Source of the DNA: Lepus europaeus
Taxonomy: Eukaryota > Chordata > Mammalia > Lagomorpha > Leporidae
Direction of reading: 5' to 3'
Assembly: GCF_033115175.1 (NCBI RefSeq)
Contig: NC_084832.1
Span: 13,505,342 to 13,569,341, forward strand
Length of the DNA: 64,000 bases
Of this stretch, positions 11,421-23,224 are shown piece after piece (within the stretch, counting starts at the first letter, position 1; every line of letters begins with the position of its first letter). Below the pieces are notes generated by a model. The model had not been told where the DNA came from, made no database searches, and saw only the letters and a list, made by a program, of their open reading frames with translations. Position numbers and translations under genes: made by a program.

Positions 11421-14400
11421 AAACCAATTTCAACTTTCCATTCTCAGCTTTGAGGCCAATCTTGTTCTTTGCTTAATTCAGTAGATGGAACAAGTCTTTG
11501 CCAACCACGTTGCTGATTCTTCTTGGTTCTGGTTCTGGTTGTCTGAGGTCCTTGCTTTCATCGAATGCTAAGTTCCAACCGCTCTCAACTCTAAACTTAC
11601 TTTTGCAGCCTGACAAGAAGGGTCCCTGTAGCCAGTCCCGGGGCTGCCGGACATGATTGCGTGTCTCTTTGGATCACCACATATTACTTGCTTCCTGTTG
11701 TCACACCTCAGCTGGCCTGACGCCCACACACTACATTTTTTTTCTCTCTAGATTTCCAAAGTGCTAGGCCTCTCAGTCATGGTCTTCTCAGCTGCCTGCC
11801 CGTGGGCCCCCTTCCTTCCAGGTCTCCCCTCACGTCATGAGCACGTCCAGACTCCAGGTGCGGCCCCATCTTGGGCCGTCCCGTTCCTTCGGCTCCATCC
11901 ACAGGCTGCTCTGACAGAGGCTGTGGAGTTCCCGGCAGGGCACCTCCCTGGAGACGGCAACCTCCTCCTGCATCTGCTCACCTGTATTACACGCTCCGCT
12001 AGCATGCCCCCCAAATCAGATTTTGCTCAGCCACATCAAACACTCGGCTTCACATTCTCATTTTACTTCGATGATCCACGTGATCAGTGATCAAACCTCC
12101 TTTCACAGATGGCCCTTACATAGCTGCTTCACTGCTAGGTTTTTGTTCTCTTATAAAAATACATCAGGAGGATCTGAGAGTCTGAGCCTGTGATGAAAAC
12201 GCTGCCTCGGCTGAGCATGTGAGAGCAGTCGGGAACGTGTTCTTCCAGGGCTCCTTAGACAGCAGCCGTCTTCCTCAGCACGTCCCTTTTGTGACTCATT
12301 TCCTTCTAGCAACACAGAAACATGAACGCAGTGCCAACCAACCACAAAACAGTGTTAGGAGAACGCTGGTCACAGGGCGAATGCCGCTTTACTTCCTAGA
12401 CGCTTCTGATTGAGTGCATTTCTAATAAAACACTCTAGGGTTCCAATAGCTGATATTATTTTTGGCTGTGCTGTGAACTATATAGAATGTGATGGAAAAT
12501 CCCTCCGTGCACAGCAGCCTGGCCTGCAGCTCCCATAAAAGGAAATATGCTGGCTCGAGAAATCGAATGATTTCATAACAACCTGTGCGAGCCCTGCTTC
12601 CCCCCTCACATTTGAGAGCACATTGGCTCAGAGGGGAGAGAATTCTCTCTCTCCCTCTTTTTTTTTTCCACATGTTTTCATCTCAGGGCTCCTTTTCTCA
12701 GTCACCTAGTTAGGCTGTTTCTCTCTACCCTGGAAGATGATGGCTCCTGAAACATTCCTTTACGATCATAGGGTATAACCTTTCTCCCAGAGCAGAAACT
12801 CCATCGATAATACTGATAGAGGCTTCTGAGGTTGAACTCATTTCTCTGTTGGGTGCCTGTAATGGGCTAGGCATAGACGTGAGTCTCGCACAACGGCAGA
12901 CTCTGAGATAAGGTTCCAAATGCAAGGGGTTTATTTGAAAGAGGGTCCTAGAAAACACGATGGACATGAGAAAGGGAAGGGAAGGGAAGGAAGCCAGTGG
13001 AACGGAGCATTATCAAGCAGGTGACCCACCATGGGCACGCAGAGCTCACTCAGTACCACTAGGGGATTCTGACTCCGAATTAACTCAAGCAGGGGGCCCC
13101 GCTGCTGGGGTGTGAATCCACCACTTAGGCCACCTGTCATTGGTTCAGGAGGCTTTCTGGACAATGATGTACCTAGCACTTCTAGCCTCCCTATGCATGC
13201 CCCCACCCTCCCAACAAGCCCTCAGGGGTCAGCTATAAGTAGAAGTGAGTGGGGGTGGGAGCACTGACAGAGTCTGTCGCATGCAGGAAGACAGAATTTC
13301 TCTCCCATCCCTACTTCTGACCTGAAGTAGGTCATTCCTCAAACCCGGTTGTGTCCAGGGTGATGAGGGTCACAGATGAACAGGGAAAGACCTGGCGCTA
13401 TGGAGGTGATGAGTCTGAGGGAATGGGTGCGAAATGGGAGTCAGCTAGTGGTGCAGAAGAGCTGGGCCATGACTTGTCATCGTCAGTTGCCACAGAATGA
13501 CACCGTCGGGTATGACATGGAAATGCCAGCCTTCTGCAACTGTCTGGCCGAGGGACATGGCCGTTCCTGGTGCAATCAGACTTGCCCAAAGAGGCTGGAA
13601 GAAAGCAGGGGAGCTGCTCAAGGATTCCGTGGCCTCCTCCCTGCCTGTGGAGCACTAGCTGAAAAACAATTGAGGGGAGCCAGGCAGGAGGCCGGCAGGA
13701 CTGGCTGAAACCAGCGTGCTGCAGGCACAATTACAGTGCTGTGCAGAGTTTTCCCATACGGGGCGCTGTTTAGGACACCGAGACTGCTAGCTGCGAGGGG
13801 CACCTGGTGTCCAGCTGGCTGTGGGTTGTCCCGTTCTGTGACAAGGCAGGGCTGCCATGTAAAAAGGGGGAAAGCACTGGGGGCGCTGCTGGGTGTTGGG
13901 GCAGGGGGGCAGTGACTTTGCACGGTAATGCAGCACAGGGTCTGGAGCTCCAGTTGCCATGATGCTTTTCTCTAGCTTGGATGGGACTCTCCCTCCTCAC
14001 CCTCTATACCTTTTCCTTGGACCCAGTGCTGGCCTTTGGAATGCCCTGATCAGTCTTAGGGATGTTTTTGTTAAGACAGCACCTCGCCCATGACTCCCTT
14101 TTGGGTGGTGTGTGTGCTTTGTGAGGAATCGGGACGGTTATGACAAAAAGCTTGTGACTGATGTCCCCTCCCTGATTTTAGTTAGACCATTCTATTCCAG
14201 ATGTTTCCAGGAAGTCGACTCTGCCATGGACACAGTAGTGTCTGCAGAATTTTCCTGCCAATCTCCCCACCTTTGACCTCCTACTTCCCATGCCAGGCTC
14301 ACATGCCGGGCACTGGCTCCGACAGAAGTGCTGCTGCCTCTTCCTTTGGTCTGAGTGGCAGGCCCATTGTGGGGTTCCCTCCATTGTGATATTGACTCTT

Positions 14401-15369
14401 CCTACAGAGTTTGAAATGTACTCAGCGTTCGCTCGGGTTATCTCTCCTTTGACGGAAACACACTTGGCCACACCGTGGGCCTATCATATCGATAAAAACA
14501 GGCTTCATTTCCTTTCCTGCCATGTGAAACTTAAAGGTATAAGCAACGTCCAGGCTGGAATTCTCTGTGTATTGGGTGACAAAGCACAGTAAGGAAGCAC
14601 AAGGTGCCACTGCATTCTACCCAGACCAAAAGGAAAACAACAAAACAAAACAAGATCCCCACCATCATTTTAGCCTAGACAGCATCTTCAAAATGAGTAA
14701 CAGGATGCACACTTGTTGCCTTGTGGGGCTTTGGCAAATGCCTATAAATGATACTATTACAGTCTACTTAGGATTTGAAACATTGCTTCTTTTTCAAAGG
14801 AAAACAAGCCTTTTATTGTTTTCTTTGCTTTCTGGGACCCCTCAAATGTTGAAACACAGTTACAGACAGCAGTCAGCTTGATTAGTCCAGAAGATAAAGG
14901 GAATTGCAAAGTTTAGCTGAAAGGGCTTGTGTCCCTAGAGTATTTCATTCTAGTTGCAATTTCCTGAGAAATTTAAACTGATGTGTTGTTGTAATGGCAG
15001 GCACCCATGCCAAAGGGGGAGAAACAAGCCACACCAGAGACAAAGAGTAGGAACGAATATTCCACAAAGAAGCAGCTCACAGCGAGGGTGGAATTATTTT
15101 TCTTGCCCAACCAAAGAGGAGTTGGAGGAAATAGGGATTTCTCAACATAGAGAATAATGGTATTTTTCCTTTTTTATTCGCATGTGGTTGACCACAGTTC
15201 TTGATCTTTTTACAAGACTTTGAATAATGTCAGCTATCTCAATAATGAAGTTTTAATCATAGCTTCCATTAACAATACTATTCTAAAGCATAAATATTGA
15301 TTATTTATTTTTTAGGATTATATATCTATAATCTCGCTTTGAGGTTATTTACTGGTATAAGAGTCAGAT
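11421..15369. other. Repeat-poor intergenic stretch
   Basis: Nearly 4 kb with no CSINE or L1, the longest such stretch left of DOCK9. It contains a GGGAAGGGAAGG run at 12972. A minus-strand CAAATAAACCCCTTGC near 12935 hints at an old LTR. No exon is supported. Confidence 0.4.
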
Positions 15370-15668
15370 TGATAAACAGAGACAGAGACAGAAAAATAGA
15401 CAGAAATATAGAGATAGACATAGAAAGGAAGAGAGAATACACCCACTGATTCATTCTCCAAATGCCCACAATTGCTGATGATGCTAATCTGGGGCCAGCG
15501 CCAGAATCCTGGAACACAATTCAGGTCTCCTATCTGTGTGGCAGGGACCCAGTTATTGGGTCATCACTGTCGCCTCCCTGCATTAGCAGGAAGCTGGAGT
15601 CAGGAGACGGAGCCAGGAATTGAAGCCAAGTGAGATGTGGGTGTCTCAGCCATTAGACTAGACACCCT
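15370..15668 (-). mobile_element. Ancient CSINE
   Basis: Strongly diverged; recognisable by GGTCTCCTATCTGTGTGGCAG and GCATTAGCAGGAAGCTGGAGTC. Confidence 0.75.
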
Positions 15669-16539
15669 ATACCTATATATCTAGTCTGACAAAATATTTT
15701 CTTTTCCTGAATATTACTTCCCCTGAATCTGACTATATGTGTATTTAATGTAATATTTCCTTTACATATGAGTATTCCATTTTTCTCATTTTCCATCAGG
15801 AACTCCATTTCCACTAATTCTCATTCTGCTAAAAAAGGAACCATTTAAAAAATTAGGTTAAGAGTATTATTTCCTTTTCATTTTAATCCTCCTCAATAAT
15901 TTACATAAAAGCAGGTTATGTCCTACTTCTAGAAAACAGCTAAGCTAAAGAATCCATGCAAAGAAGCTATCATTAAAAAAATCATTCTCCAGTTTCTAAA
16001 ATATTGAAAAGAGTAAAGTTGAAATCATCTACACACATGATTTTGTTTCTTTGAGAGTAGAGAAATATGGACTTTTGAGGGAACCTAAAGTCTAGGGTTT
16101 TAAATGACAAACCCGAAGGAAAACTAATTTCTTCAGAAAAAAATTAACACAGTAAACTATGGCAGTTTTATAAAAAACAGTCAAAGAGAATATGAAACAT
16201 TTTTTGATAACAGTCCTTTAATGCATATAGAGTCATAATAAAAATTTCCAAATTAAGTAGGTCCAATTTTTTTAAACTTACTTTCTGAATTTTCATTGAT
16301 AGGTAGCAGAGAAAGAGGCTAGAAATCTCATCAAACCATTCTTGCTATTTAAGTTTTCTCATTCTTTTTGGGTAAGGTAAGATTTTTATTTAACCTTCAC
16401 AACACTGCCAAATAAATTTTAGTAGAACAGAAGTTGAAACTGCGGTTTTTGGGACTGAAGCCTGGCTTGGAACCATCCCCGAGGTTGCGAGAATGGTCAT
16501 TACCTGTTAACCCCTTGAATGCTGCCTCCCAGACATTAC
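15669..16539. other. Unassigned A+T-rich sequence
   Basis: Nothing recognised before the MIR. Confidence 0.4.
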
Positions 16540-16665
16540 TTTCCTAATTCTCCCAAAGATTCCTTTAAGGCTGGTATTGTTATCCCTATTTTACAGGCAA
16601 GGAAGGTGAGTCTTAGAGAGACTAAACAATTTGCTGGTAGTGGAGCTAGGATTCCAGCCAATGTC
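16540..16665 (-). repeat. MIR fragment
   Basis: TTATCCCTATTTTACAGGCAAGG and GGAGCTAGGATTCCAGCC are the reversed MIR core. Confidence 0.7.
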
Positions 16666-16959
16666 TACGTGCTCTATTTCAGATTAAACAAGCTAATAGA
16701 GAGAGAAGGGTGGAGAGAAGGAAGAAATAGGGCTAAAAATGGGACTTTTCCCCAGAGGTATGAGTGAGTGGATTTGGGAGTTAAACTTTGAAGTAGTCAC
16801 TGGGGTGTGAATTAGAGTAAATCTTAGGTTAGGAATCATTCTAGGACTGACTTTGGAGTTAGGATTTTATCAAGTGTTTCAGGGTCAGAATGGCCTCTGT
16901 GTTTGAGTTGAAATTCAGAGTGGAAGTTACATTAAGTCCTGGGAAGGGATTGGAACAAA

Positions 16960-17215
16960 CTTCCCTAACGATGAGAGCCACCTGGGCAGTTGTTCAAATT
17001 ACAAATTCCTCTTTCTTCTCAGACCTGCTGAATTCCTGCTTCCCAGAGGCAGCTCTGCCGTTCCCAGTGTAACCCACTGAGTCTGATCATCAGAGAGTAG
17101 CGAAGTCCTGGCACTGCACACAACTCTGGCTTCTCTTTGGCATCATCTGGAGAGGTCTTTATAAGCACTGAGGTGTGGACCTATCCTCTGAAAAACTCAG
17201 AATTACGCGGCTTGG
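16960..17215 (+). mobile_element. Possible MER5-like hAT fragments
   Basis: AGCCACCTGGGCAGTTGTTC, CAGACCTGCTGAATTCC and TGGCATCATCTGGAGAGG resemble MER5/MER20-class sequences. Diverged and tentative. Confidence 0.35.
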
Positions 17216-17927
17216 AGGCTACCAACGCTAGGTCATAAGTGGTCTCACAGCTGCTTTCTGGAGCTCTGGGAACACTCATGGAGTCCTGGGCTGCCCTGTG
17301 AGAAGTCTGACTACCCCAAGACTACCATGCCCAGGAGAACATAGGACGTTCCTGAAACTGCATGAAGAATGAGATGCCTGGCCAGCCCCCATAGCACTTT
17401 TCAAAAGGGTGAGTGGCAAAAGATCAAAATCCACCTTTAATCTGCCAAGACACATCGTTTAAAACATACCAAGTTGACACCTGATCTATAACATAAAGGG
17501 AAATAAAAGGAAAGCAATTGATAGTAGAATATGTGTTATAGTAGTTTTATGCCTAGGCAAAGCAAAAAGTAGTGGGCATACAGAGGAAGGCATGAGTATT
17601 TGAAATCACTGGAGAATGCAAAGCTGGAAGTACAGGCACAGTCAAGTGTGCTGGGCTAGCAACCAGACACCAAGTGTCACGTGTGGTGACTTGAGAAGAC
17701 AATGAACACATTTTCCACGTTTGTATAGTTGTAAAAACAAGTTACACTATCTTCTTGATTTTACAAGGTCTGTGTGTCCCTGAGAATTTTTATATGTATG
17801 AAGACAGTATAGGAGTGCTGAAGCTGGGTAAGATCGAGAAAGCACATCCTACCCTATCTCTCTCGCTGAATACAACTATGAGACCTGCACAGAGCATCTA
17901 TCTGAGGGCTCTAAAAAGTAAGTGGGA

Positions 17928-18238
17928 AGATGTTGTGGGGCACAGGATTTCAAGCCACTGCAGGGGATACCAGCATCCCATACTGGAGTGCTTGGTTCAA
18001 ATTCCAGCTATTCCAGGCTTCCAAACCTGATTCCCCCTAATACACCGAGGACACTGTGGATGTTGGCCCAAGTACTTGGTTCCTTGTCATCATGTGTGAG
18101 ACCTGGATGGAGTGCTTGGCTTCTGGTTTTGGTCTGGCCTAGCTGTGGCTGTTGTGAGTATCTGGGGGGGATTGAGCTGGGTGACAGAAGATTCTCTATC
18201 TCTCTGCCTTTCAAATAAAATAACTGTTAAAAAAAAGT
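17928..18238 (+). mobile_element. Old CSINE
   Basis: Older class: GGAGTGCTTGGTTCAAATTCC, GGATGTTGGCCCAAGTACTTGG, tail CTTTCAAATAAAATAACTG(A)n. Confidence 0.85.
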
Positions 18239-18245
18239 TAAATGG

Positions 18246-18562
18246 TAGGGGCAGGCATGTGGGCATCTTGATATGCCCACATACCTTATTGGAGTGCCTG
18301 ATTCAAGTTCTGGCTCTTCCACTCTTCATTCCAGCTCTCTGCTAATGTACACCCTGGGAGGCAGCATATGATGGCTCAAGTACTTGGGTCCCTACCACCC
18401 ATATAGAAGACCTAGTCTGAGATCTGGGCTCCTGGTTTTTGCTTGCCCTGGTCCAGCCCTGGCTGTTGCCTGCATTTGGAAAATGAATCAGTGAGTTGAA
18501 GATCTCTCTCTGTTCATTTCTGACTCTCTTGAAAATAAACAAATCTAAAACAAATTTTTAAG
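18246..18562 (+). mobile_element. Old CSINE
   Basis: Same old class as its left neighbour: GGAGTGCCTGATTCAAGTTC, GATGGCTCAAGTACTTGGG. The tail is decayed. Confidence 0.85.
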
Positions 18563-19120
18563 GGAGTAAATGGTTGCAGGTGAATTGAGAAAAAGGACCA
18601 GGATTTACACTACCACAAAACTAGAGGGAGTTTCCCAGGTTTGTCCCCCCAGCCACGATTCCCCAGACATGGACTCAGGGTGGTCCTAAGCTCAGAAGTG
18701 GGCCCCAGTTATGGAGAGAGGAGCTCCAGGCAAAGCTCTCTCGTTCTGGCTGTAACAACCGGACAGGCGGTTGCTGACACCAGCAGAGGTTGCTTTTCTC
18801 CTCTCCCTGACTCCACATCCTCAGGCACTCTTAGTCACAGCAGCCGTGGAGCCTTCAGTCGGCTACAACTTTGGGGCAGGGGACACTTCTTGTTTATTCA
18901 GAGGGGCTGTGATTCCCAAGAGGGGATCAACTGCCACTGCTTTTGTCTCTCTTTGTCCTTCCACGGTTTGGTCCTGGACATGGGAACTGTTCAAAGTGTG
19001 CAACAAATTGGAATAACTAGTGCCCCAGCTTTCTAGATGGAGCAAACAAACAAATAAATAAATAAAAACAAAAACGAACTTGCATGGAACGAGAACGTAC
19101 CAAGGCCACAGTAGAAAAGG

Positions 19121-20272
19121 AGTAGTCTGGATTTCCTTTAGCTTCTTCTCCATCTCTTCGATCTGTTTCTGCATCTCTGCTCTTTTTTTCTGCACTGGTC
19201 AAGAGCTCAGCTTCCCTTCGCTCTTTTAGTTTCTTCCAGAAAACTTCAGCCCGGATTTCTTCAAAGGAGAACTCCCAACTCCCACATAAATCTTCTCCTT
19301 ACAGTACATCATCTTCTCTTTCTTCTCTCCGGACTCTTGCTGATGACTTTGAACCCTTTGCAGGGGGTCTCCTTCTTCCTTTCCAGGCTTTCTGGTGCTT
19401 AGAACATGGTTTATACTGGGTTCCATTTTACGTGGGGTCATAACAGGTTGTTGCGCAGTCTCTTCCACATATGGAGTAAAACTGGGACGCACAGGGGGCC
19501 CAGATGTCACAAAAGCTGTATTATCATGAGGCTGGTTTTGCAAGGGCCTGCTTGCAGCTCATTTTCTTTGGCCCTGGCCACAGGGTGTGCTGTCCATGGC
19601 TGGACTGCAGGCTTAGACAACTCTGCTAGAGAAGCCTCACCTGTGTTTTTATCAAAAACAGTAATTCTACAATTACTTTGCATATGTTGAGGAACTGGAT
19701 TTTGAAGTCCTCTGTTCTGGCTGGGAGCCTTGAGAGCACCTCCGACACGGCTGACTGGTGCTCTTGCCATCTTTTCCCTTTGCTCTTCAGCTCTGCCAGT
19801 GTGCTTCGCTGTGGTAAAGAAGCTCCGAAAACTTCCTCCTCGTCCTCGTTCTCAAGTGCCAGCAGACTCTGTCAAGACACCCGAGCTTGGAATTGTTGGT
19901 GCTGGGACTGTAGTCTTTCCAGTGGTTCAGCCCTGTGCTGAATTCCTTCCTGAAATATCATATCTGCTTTCTTAAAGTTTTTTCAAGCTTCATACTCTTC
20001 AGCCCATGAGATATAGAACTGAGCAAGTGAAATGCCAATCTTTTGGCTGTGCAAATAGCTGTACATACCCAAAGGCTCCTTGCATAAGTGCCCCAATTTA
20101 AGCCAGAGACTGAGAAATCTGGGATCACTATAATACCATTTTTCTCCTTGTAGTGCTTCTATAGCTCTCTCTAGTAATGTGCACATGTTACTCTCCTTCC
20201 CCTCTTGAGGATAGTTTTGTTCTGTCCAGTTAATATACCTATCCCAAACATCCAGAGGGTCATTTCCAGTGT
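19121..20272 (-). pseudogene. BUB1B: BUB1B (BubR1) processed pseudogene fragment
   Basis: This is a spliced, broken copy of the gene for the spindle-checkpoint kinase BubR1. Reading right to left, similarity begins with [20 protein letters not shown], continues through [20 protein letters not shown] and [15 protein letters not shown], then [42 protein letters not shown] and [18 protein letters not shown], and ends at KEIQTT near 19121. This is the TPR-containing N-terminal third. The C-terminal pseudokinase part is missing, as is the extreme N-terminus with the first KEN box. Stops (for example EA* near 19982) and several frame changes disable it. No introns separate segments that come from different exons of the parent. 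It is truncated at both ends and has no poly(A), so it was probably trimmed after insertion. Confidence 0.93.
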
Positions 20273-20640
20273 AAAACCTTGGGAAAGTTCATGAACTCCT
20301 GTGCACACTGCCAAGCTGCACATGCGCAGCTTTGACCCTAAGCAGTGTGCTGAAACCTTAGAGAACTGGCCAGGCCCCAGGCTGGCCACTGGGTAGCAGA
20401 CACACAGGATGGTCAAGACTTTAAAAAGAGATCTGAAATTGGAACTACACACAGAAAGTTTGGTCATAACATGGAGCCTAAATCCAACTCAGTCAATTTC
20501 ATGATGAAAATACATAAAATTATTTATTTATATAGAGGGAACAGATTTCATGTATGTCATACACACAGTTTTAAGAACATAATGATAGTTTCCATCCTCC
20601 TTCCCTCCCTCCCTCACTCCCATCTCCCCTCCTTCTTCCT

Positions 20641-21236
20641 TTCTTTTTTTTAATTAATTAATTTGAAAGAGTTACAGAGAGAGAGAGAGCGCAATATCTT
20701 CTGTGGTGGAATGAGGAGGCCATACCAAGATGGCCACTGGCAATGGAGCCTGCCTGGCAACAGGCTGTGATTGGATGGCTTCGGAAACTGCCTGGCAACA
20801 GGCTGTGATTGGTTAGGGCATAGACCACCCCTTGACCGGATTGGCTGCCTTGGCTATATAAGCTGCTGTACCAACTGAAATAAATGAGTCTGTGGGCTGC
20901 TCACCTCTGGCCTGCTTTCACCTGACTCTTGGGGTTTATGTGGTGACTCCGTGCCTCTTGCCCCCACCATGCTCCTTCTCTCAGAATGAATCCACAGCAA
21001 CAATCTTCCATTCCTGGCCCCAGAGGCCAAAGCCTTCCTAGGCCAAAGCCAGAAGCCAGGAGCTTCATCTCAGTCTCCTGCATGGGTGCAGGGGCCCAAG
21101 TATTTGAGCCATCTTCCACTGCTTTCCAGCAGGGGGCTGGACTGGAAGTGAAACAGCTGGGACTCAACCTGGCACCCACATGGAATCCTGGCATTACAGG
21201 CAGTGGTTTAACCTGCTATGCTACAATGCCAGTTCC
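20641..21236 (-). mobile_element. CSINE split by a solo LTR
   Basis: The tail side ends at ATCTTC (20701) and the body resumes at ATCTTCCATTCCTGG (21003). Joined by eye these match the usual reversed order GA-run, ATCTTCCAT, GCCAGGAGC, head AATGCCAGTTCCCC. Confidence 0.88.
20702..21002 (+). mobile_element. Solo LTR of an endogenous retrovirus
   Basis: A 301-bp unit begins TGTGGTGG and ends AACA (TG...CA ends). It is flanked by exact 6-bp duplications ATCTTC at 20696-20701 and 21003-21008. It carries TATATAAG at 20855 and AATAAA at 20879. Upstream of the TATA box a 24-base block is repeated (20751-20774 and about 20790-20813), each copy containing GATTGG, an inverted CCAAT; a third lies near 20838. 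There is no internal viral sequence, so it is a recombination remnant. Six-base duplications fit class II (betaretrovirus-like) elements, but the family is not named here. Confidence 0.85.
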
Positions 21237-21359
21237 CCTCCTCTTTCCTTTCCTATTTTTCATTCCATTTACTTTATAAAGCTTAATCCTCCTCTAAATA
21301 AAGAATTCAACAAATATTAAGTGGAAAGACCACTGTTCCTCAGGAGTATAGACAAGGGC

Positions 21360-21644
21360 TGTAAATAATAACCAAATCTCAAGTTGTCAATTTCACTCAT
21401 ATATATTACTTATTTTTGTACTCTAAATATTAGTTACCACAAATCAGAGAAAACATATGATATTTGTCTTTTGGGGACTGGCTCATTTTACTAAGCATAA
21501 TGGTCTCCAATTGCATTCATTTTGTTGCAAAAGATAGGATTTCATTCCTTTTTTATGGCTGAGTAGTATTCGATCATGCATATTTACTACATTTTCTTTA
21601 TCTAGTCATTAGTTGATGTTACTTAAAAATATTTTTAAAAATTA
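21360..21644 (-). mobile_element. L1 3'UTR fragment
   Basis: Carries TTTACTAAGCATAATGGTCTCC and TTTTATGGCTGAGTAGTATTC, typical of reversed L1M 3' ends. A young CSINE has inserted at its right edge. Confidence 0.8.
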
Positions 21645-21982
21645 GGCCGGCGCCGTGGCTCAACAGGCTAATCCTCCGCCTTGCGGCGCCGGCACACCGG
21701 GTTCTAGTCCCGGTCGGGGCACCGATCCTGTCCCGGTTGCCCCTCTTCCAGGCCAGCTCTCTGCTGTGGCCAGGGAGTGCAGTGGAGGATAGCCCAAGTG
21801 TTTGGGATCTGCACCCCATGGGAGACCAGGAGAAGCGCCTGGCTCCTGCCATCGGAACAGCGCGGTGCGCCGGCCGCAGTGCGCTGCCACGGCGGCCATT
21901 GGAGGGTGAACCAACGGCAAAGGAGGACCTTTCTCTCTGTCTCTCTCTCTCTCTCTCACTGTCCACTCTGCCTGTCAAAAAA
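21645..21982 (+). mobile_element. Young CSINE with long target duplication
   Basis: AAATATTTTTAAAAATTA is present at 21627-21644 and again at 21983-22000. This copy is the 'AACAGGCTAATCC / CAACGGCAAAGG' subtype, little diverged. Confidence 0.97.
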
Positions 21983-22000
21983 AAATATTTTTAAAAATTA

Positions 22001-22037
22001 TGTATTTATTAGGCAAACATAGTTACAGAGAGAAAGA

Positions 22038-22093
<56 letters not shown>

Positions 22094-22290
22094 TTTCCCA
22101 TCCACTGGTTTACGCCTTGAATGGTAACAACAGCAGGGGCTGGGCCAGACCAAAGTCAGGAACCTAAAACTCCATCTGGGTCTCCCATTTGGGTGCTAAG
22201 AGTTTAAGTACTTGGGCCATCCTCTGGTGCTTTCCTAGGCACACTAGCAGGAGCTGGGTTGGAATTGAGTAGCTGGGTCTCAGTACAACT
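22001..22290 (-). mobile_element. CSINE, head truncated
   Basis: Abuts the copy to its left. Its tail has expanded into CA and GA runs (22038-22094). The body fades after GGGTTGGAATTGAGTAGCTGGG. Confidence 0.85.
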
Positions 22291-22446
22291 TTCTCCATAG
22301 AATTTAAATAAGATTTGCATCTAATAACATAAGAAATAAAAAACCCACTCCAAGATAAACCTAAAATGACTCAGCAAGGAAAATCTCAACTATGAGGGGA
22401 AAAGATGCCAGCACCAAGATGACATAGGTGTCAGAATTATCAAGAA

Positions 22447-22781
22447 TGGGGCCGGCACTGTGGCATAGCTGGTAAAGCCACTCCTGCAGTGCTGGGATCC
22501 CATATGGGCACCACTTCAAGTCCCTGCTGCTCCACTTCCAATCCACCTCCCTGCTAATGCACCTGGGAAAGCAGTGGAATATGGTCCAAGTACTTGGGTC
22601 CCTGCCATCCATGTGGGAGACACGGAAGGAGTTCCCGGCTCCTGACTTCAGGCTGGCCCAGTCCCGGCTTTCACAGCCATTTGAGAAGTGAATCGGCAGA
22701 TGGCAGATTCTCTCTCTATGAATCTCCCTCTTTCTGTCACTCAGCCTTTCAAATAAATTAAATAAATCTTCTTAAAAAAGA
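22447..22781 (+). mobile_element. CSINE, full length
   Basis: Head GGGGCCGGCACTGTGGCATAG; tail CCTTTCAAATAAATTAAATAAATC. Confidence 0.94.
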
Positions 22782-22810
22782 ATCAAATAGAAACAAGTTC
22801 AGAAAAATAC

Positions 22811-22829
22811 ACACACACACACACACACC
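22811..22829. repeat. CA microsatellite
   Basis: Uninterrupted CA units. Confidence 0.9.
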
Positions 22830-22939
22830 TCACTAGGGAGACTCATAGAAGAACAGACATGACAAGGAAAGTTCAGTAAACCAGAAGATAGATAAATATA
22901 TTCAATCTGAACTAAAAAAGATTTTTTTAAATGAATTGA

Positions 22940-23150
22940 GGGGCCAGTACTGCGGCTTAGTGGGTAAAGCCACTGCCTGTAATGCCGGCATCCCATATAG
23001 GTGCTGGTTTGAGTCCTGGCTGCTCCACTTCCAATTCGGCTCTTTACTATGGCCTGGGAAAGCAGCAGAAGATGGTCCAAGTCCTTGGGCCCCTGCACCC
23101 ATGTGGGAGACCCAGAAGCTCCTGGCTCCTGGCTTTGGATCGGCACAGGA
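22940..23150 (+). mobile_element. CSINE, 3' truncated
   Basis: Head GGGGCCAGTACTGCGGCTTAG. It stops after GGATCGGCACAGG without the GA/CT tail. Confidence 0.9.
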
Positions 23151-23224
23151 AAAGCCGGGTACTCTAACGTGAGATGCCAATGTCTTAACTATTAGGCTAA
23201 ATACCTGAACCTAATTTGTCAAAT

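Larger units (their letters stand above)
22310..22939 (+). mobile_element. Probable L1 5'-region fragment
   Basis: A-rich plus-strand sequence with AAGATGACATAGGTGTCAGAATTA and AATCAAATAGAAACAAG resembles old L1 5'UTR/ORF1 sequence. It is split by the CSINE at 22447-22781 and contains a CA run at 22811-22829. Confidence 0.45.
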
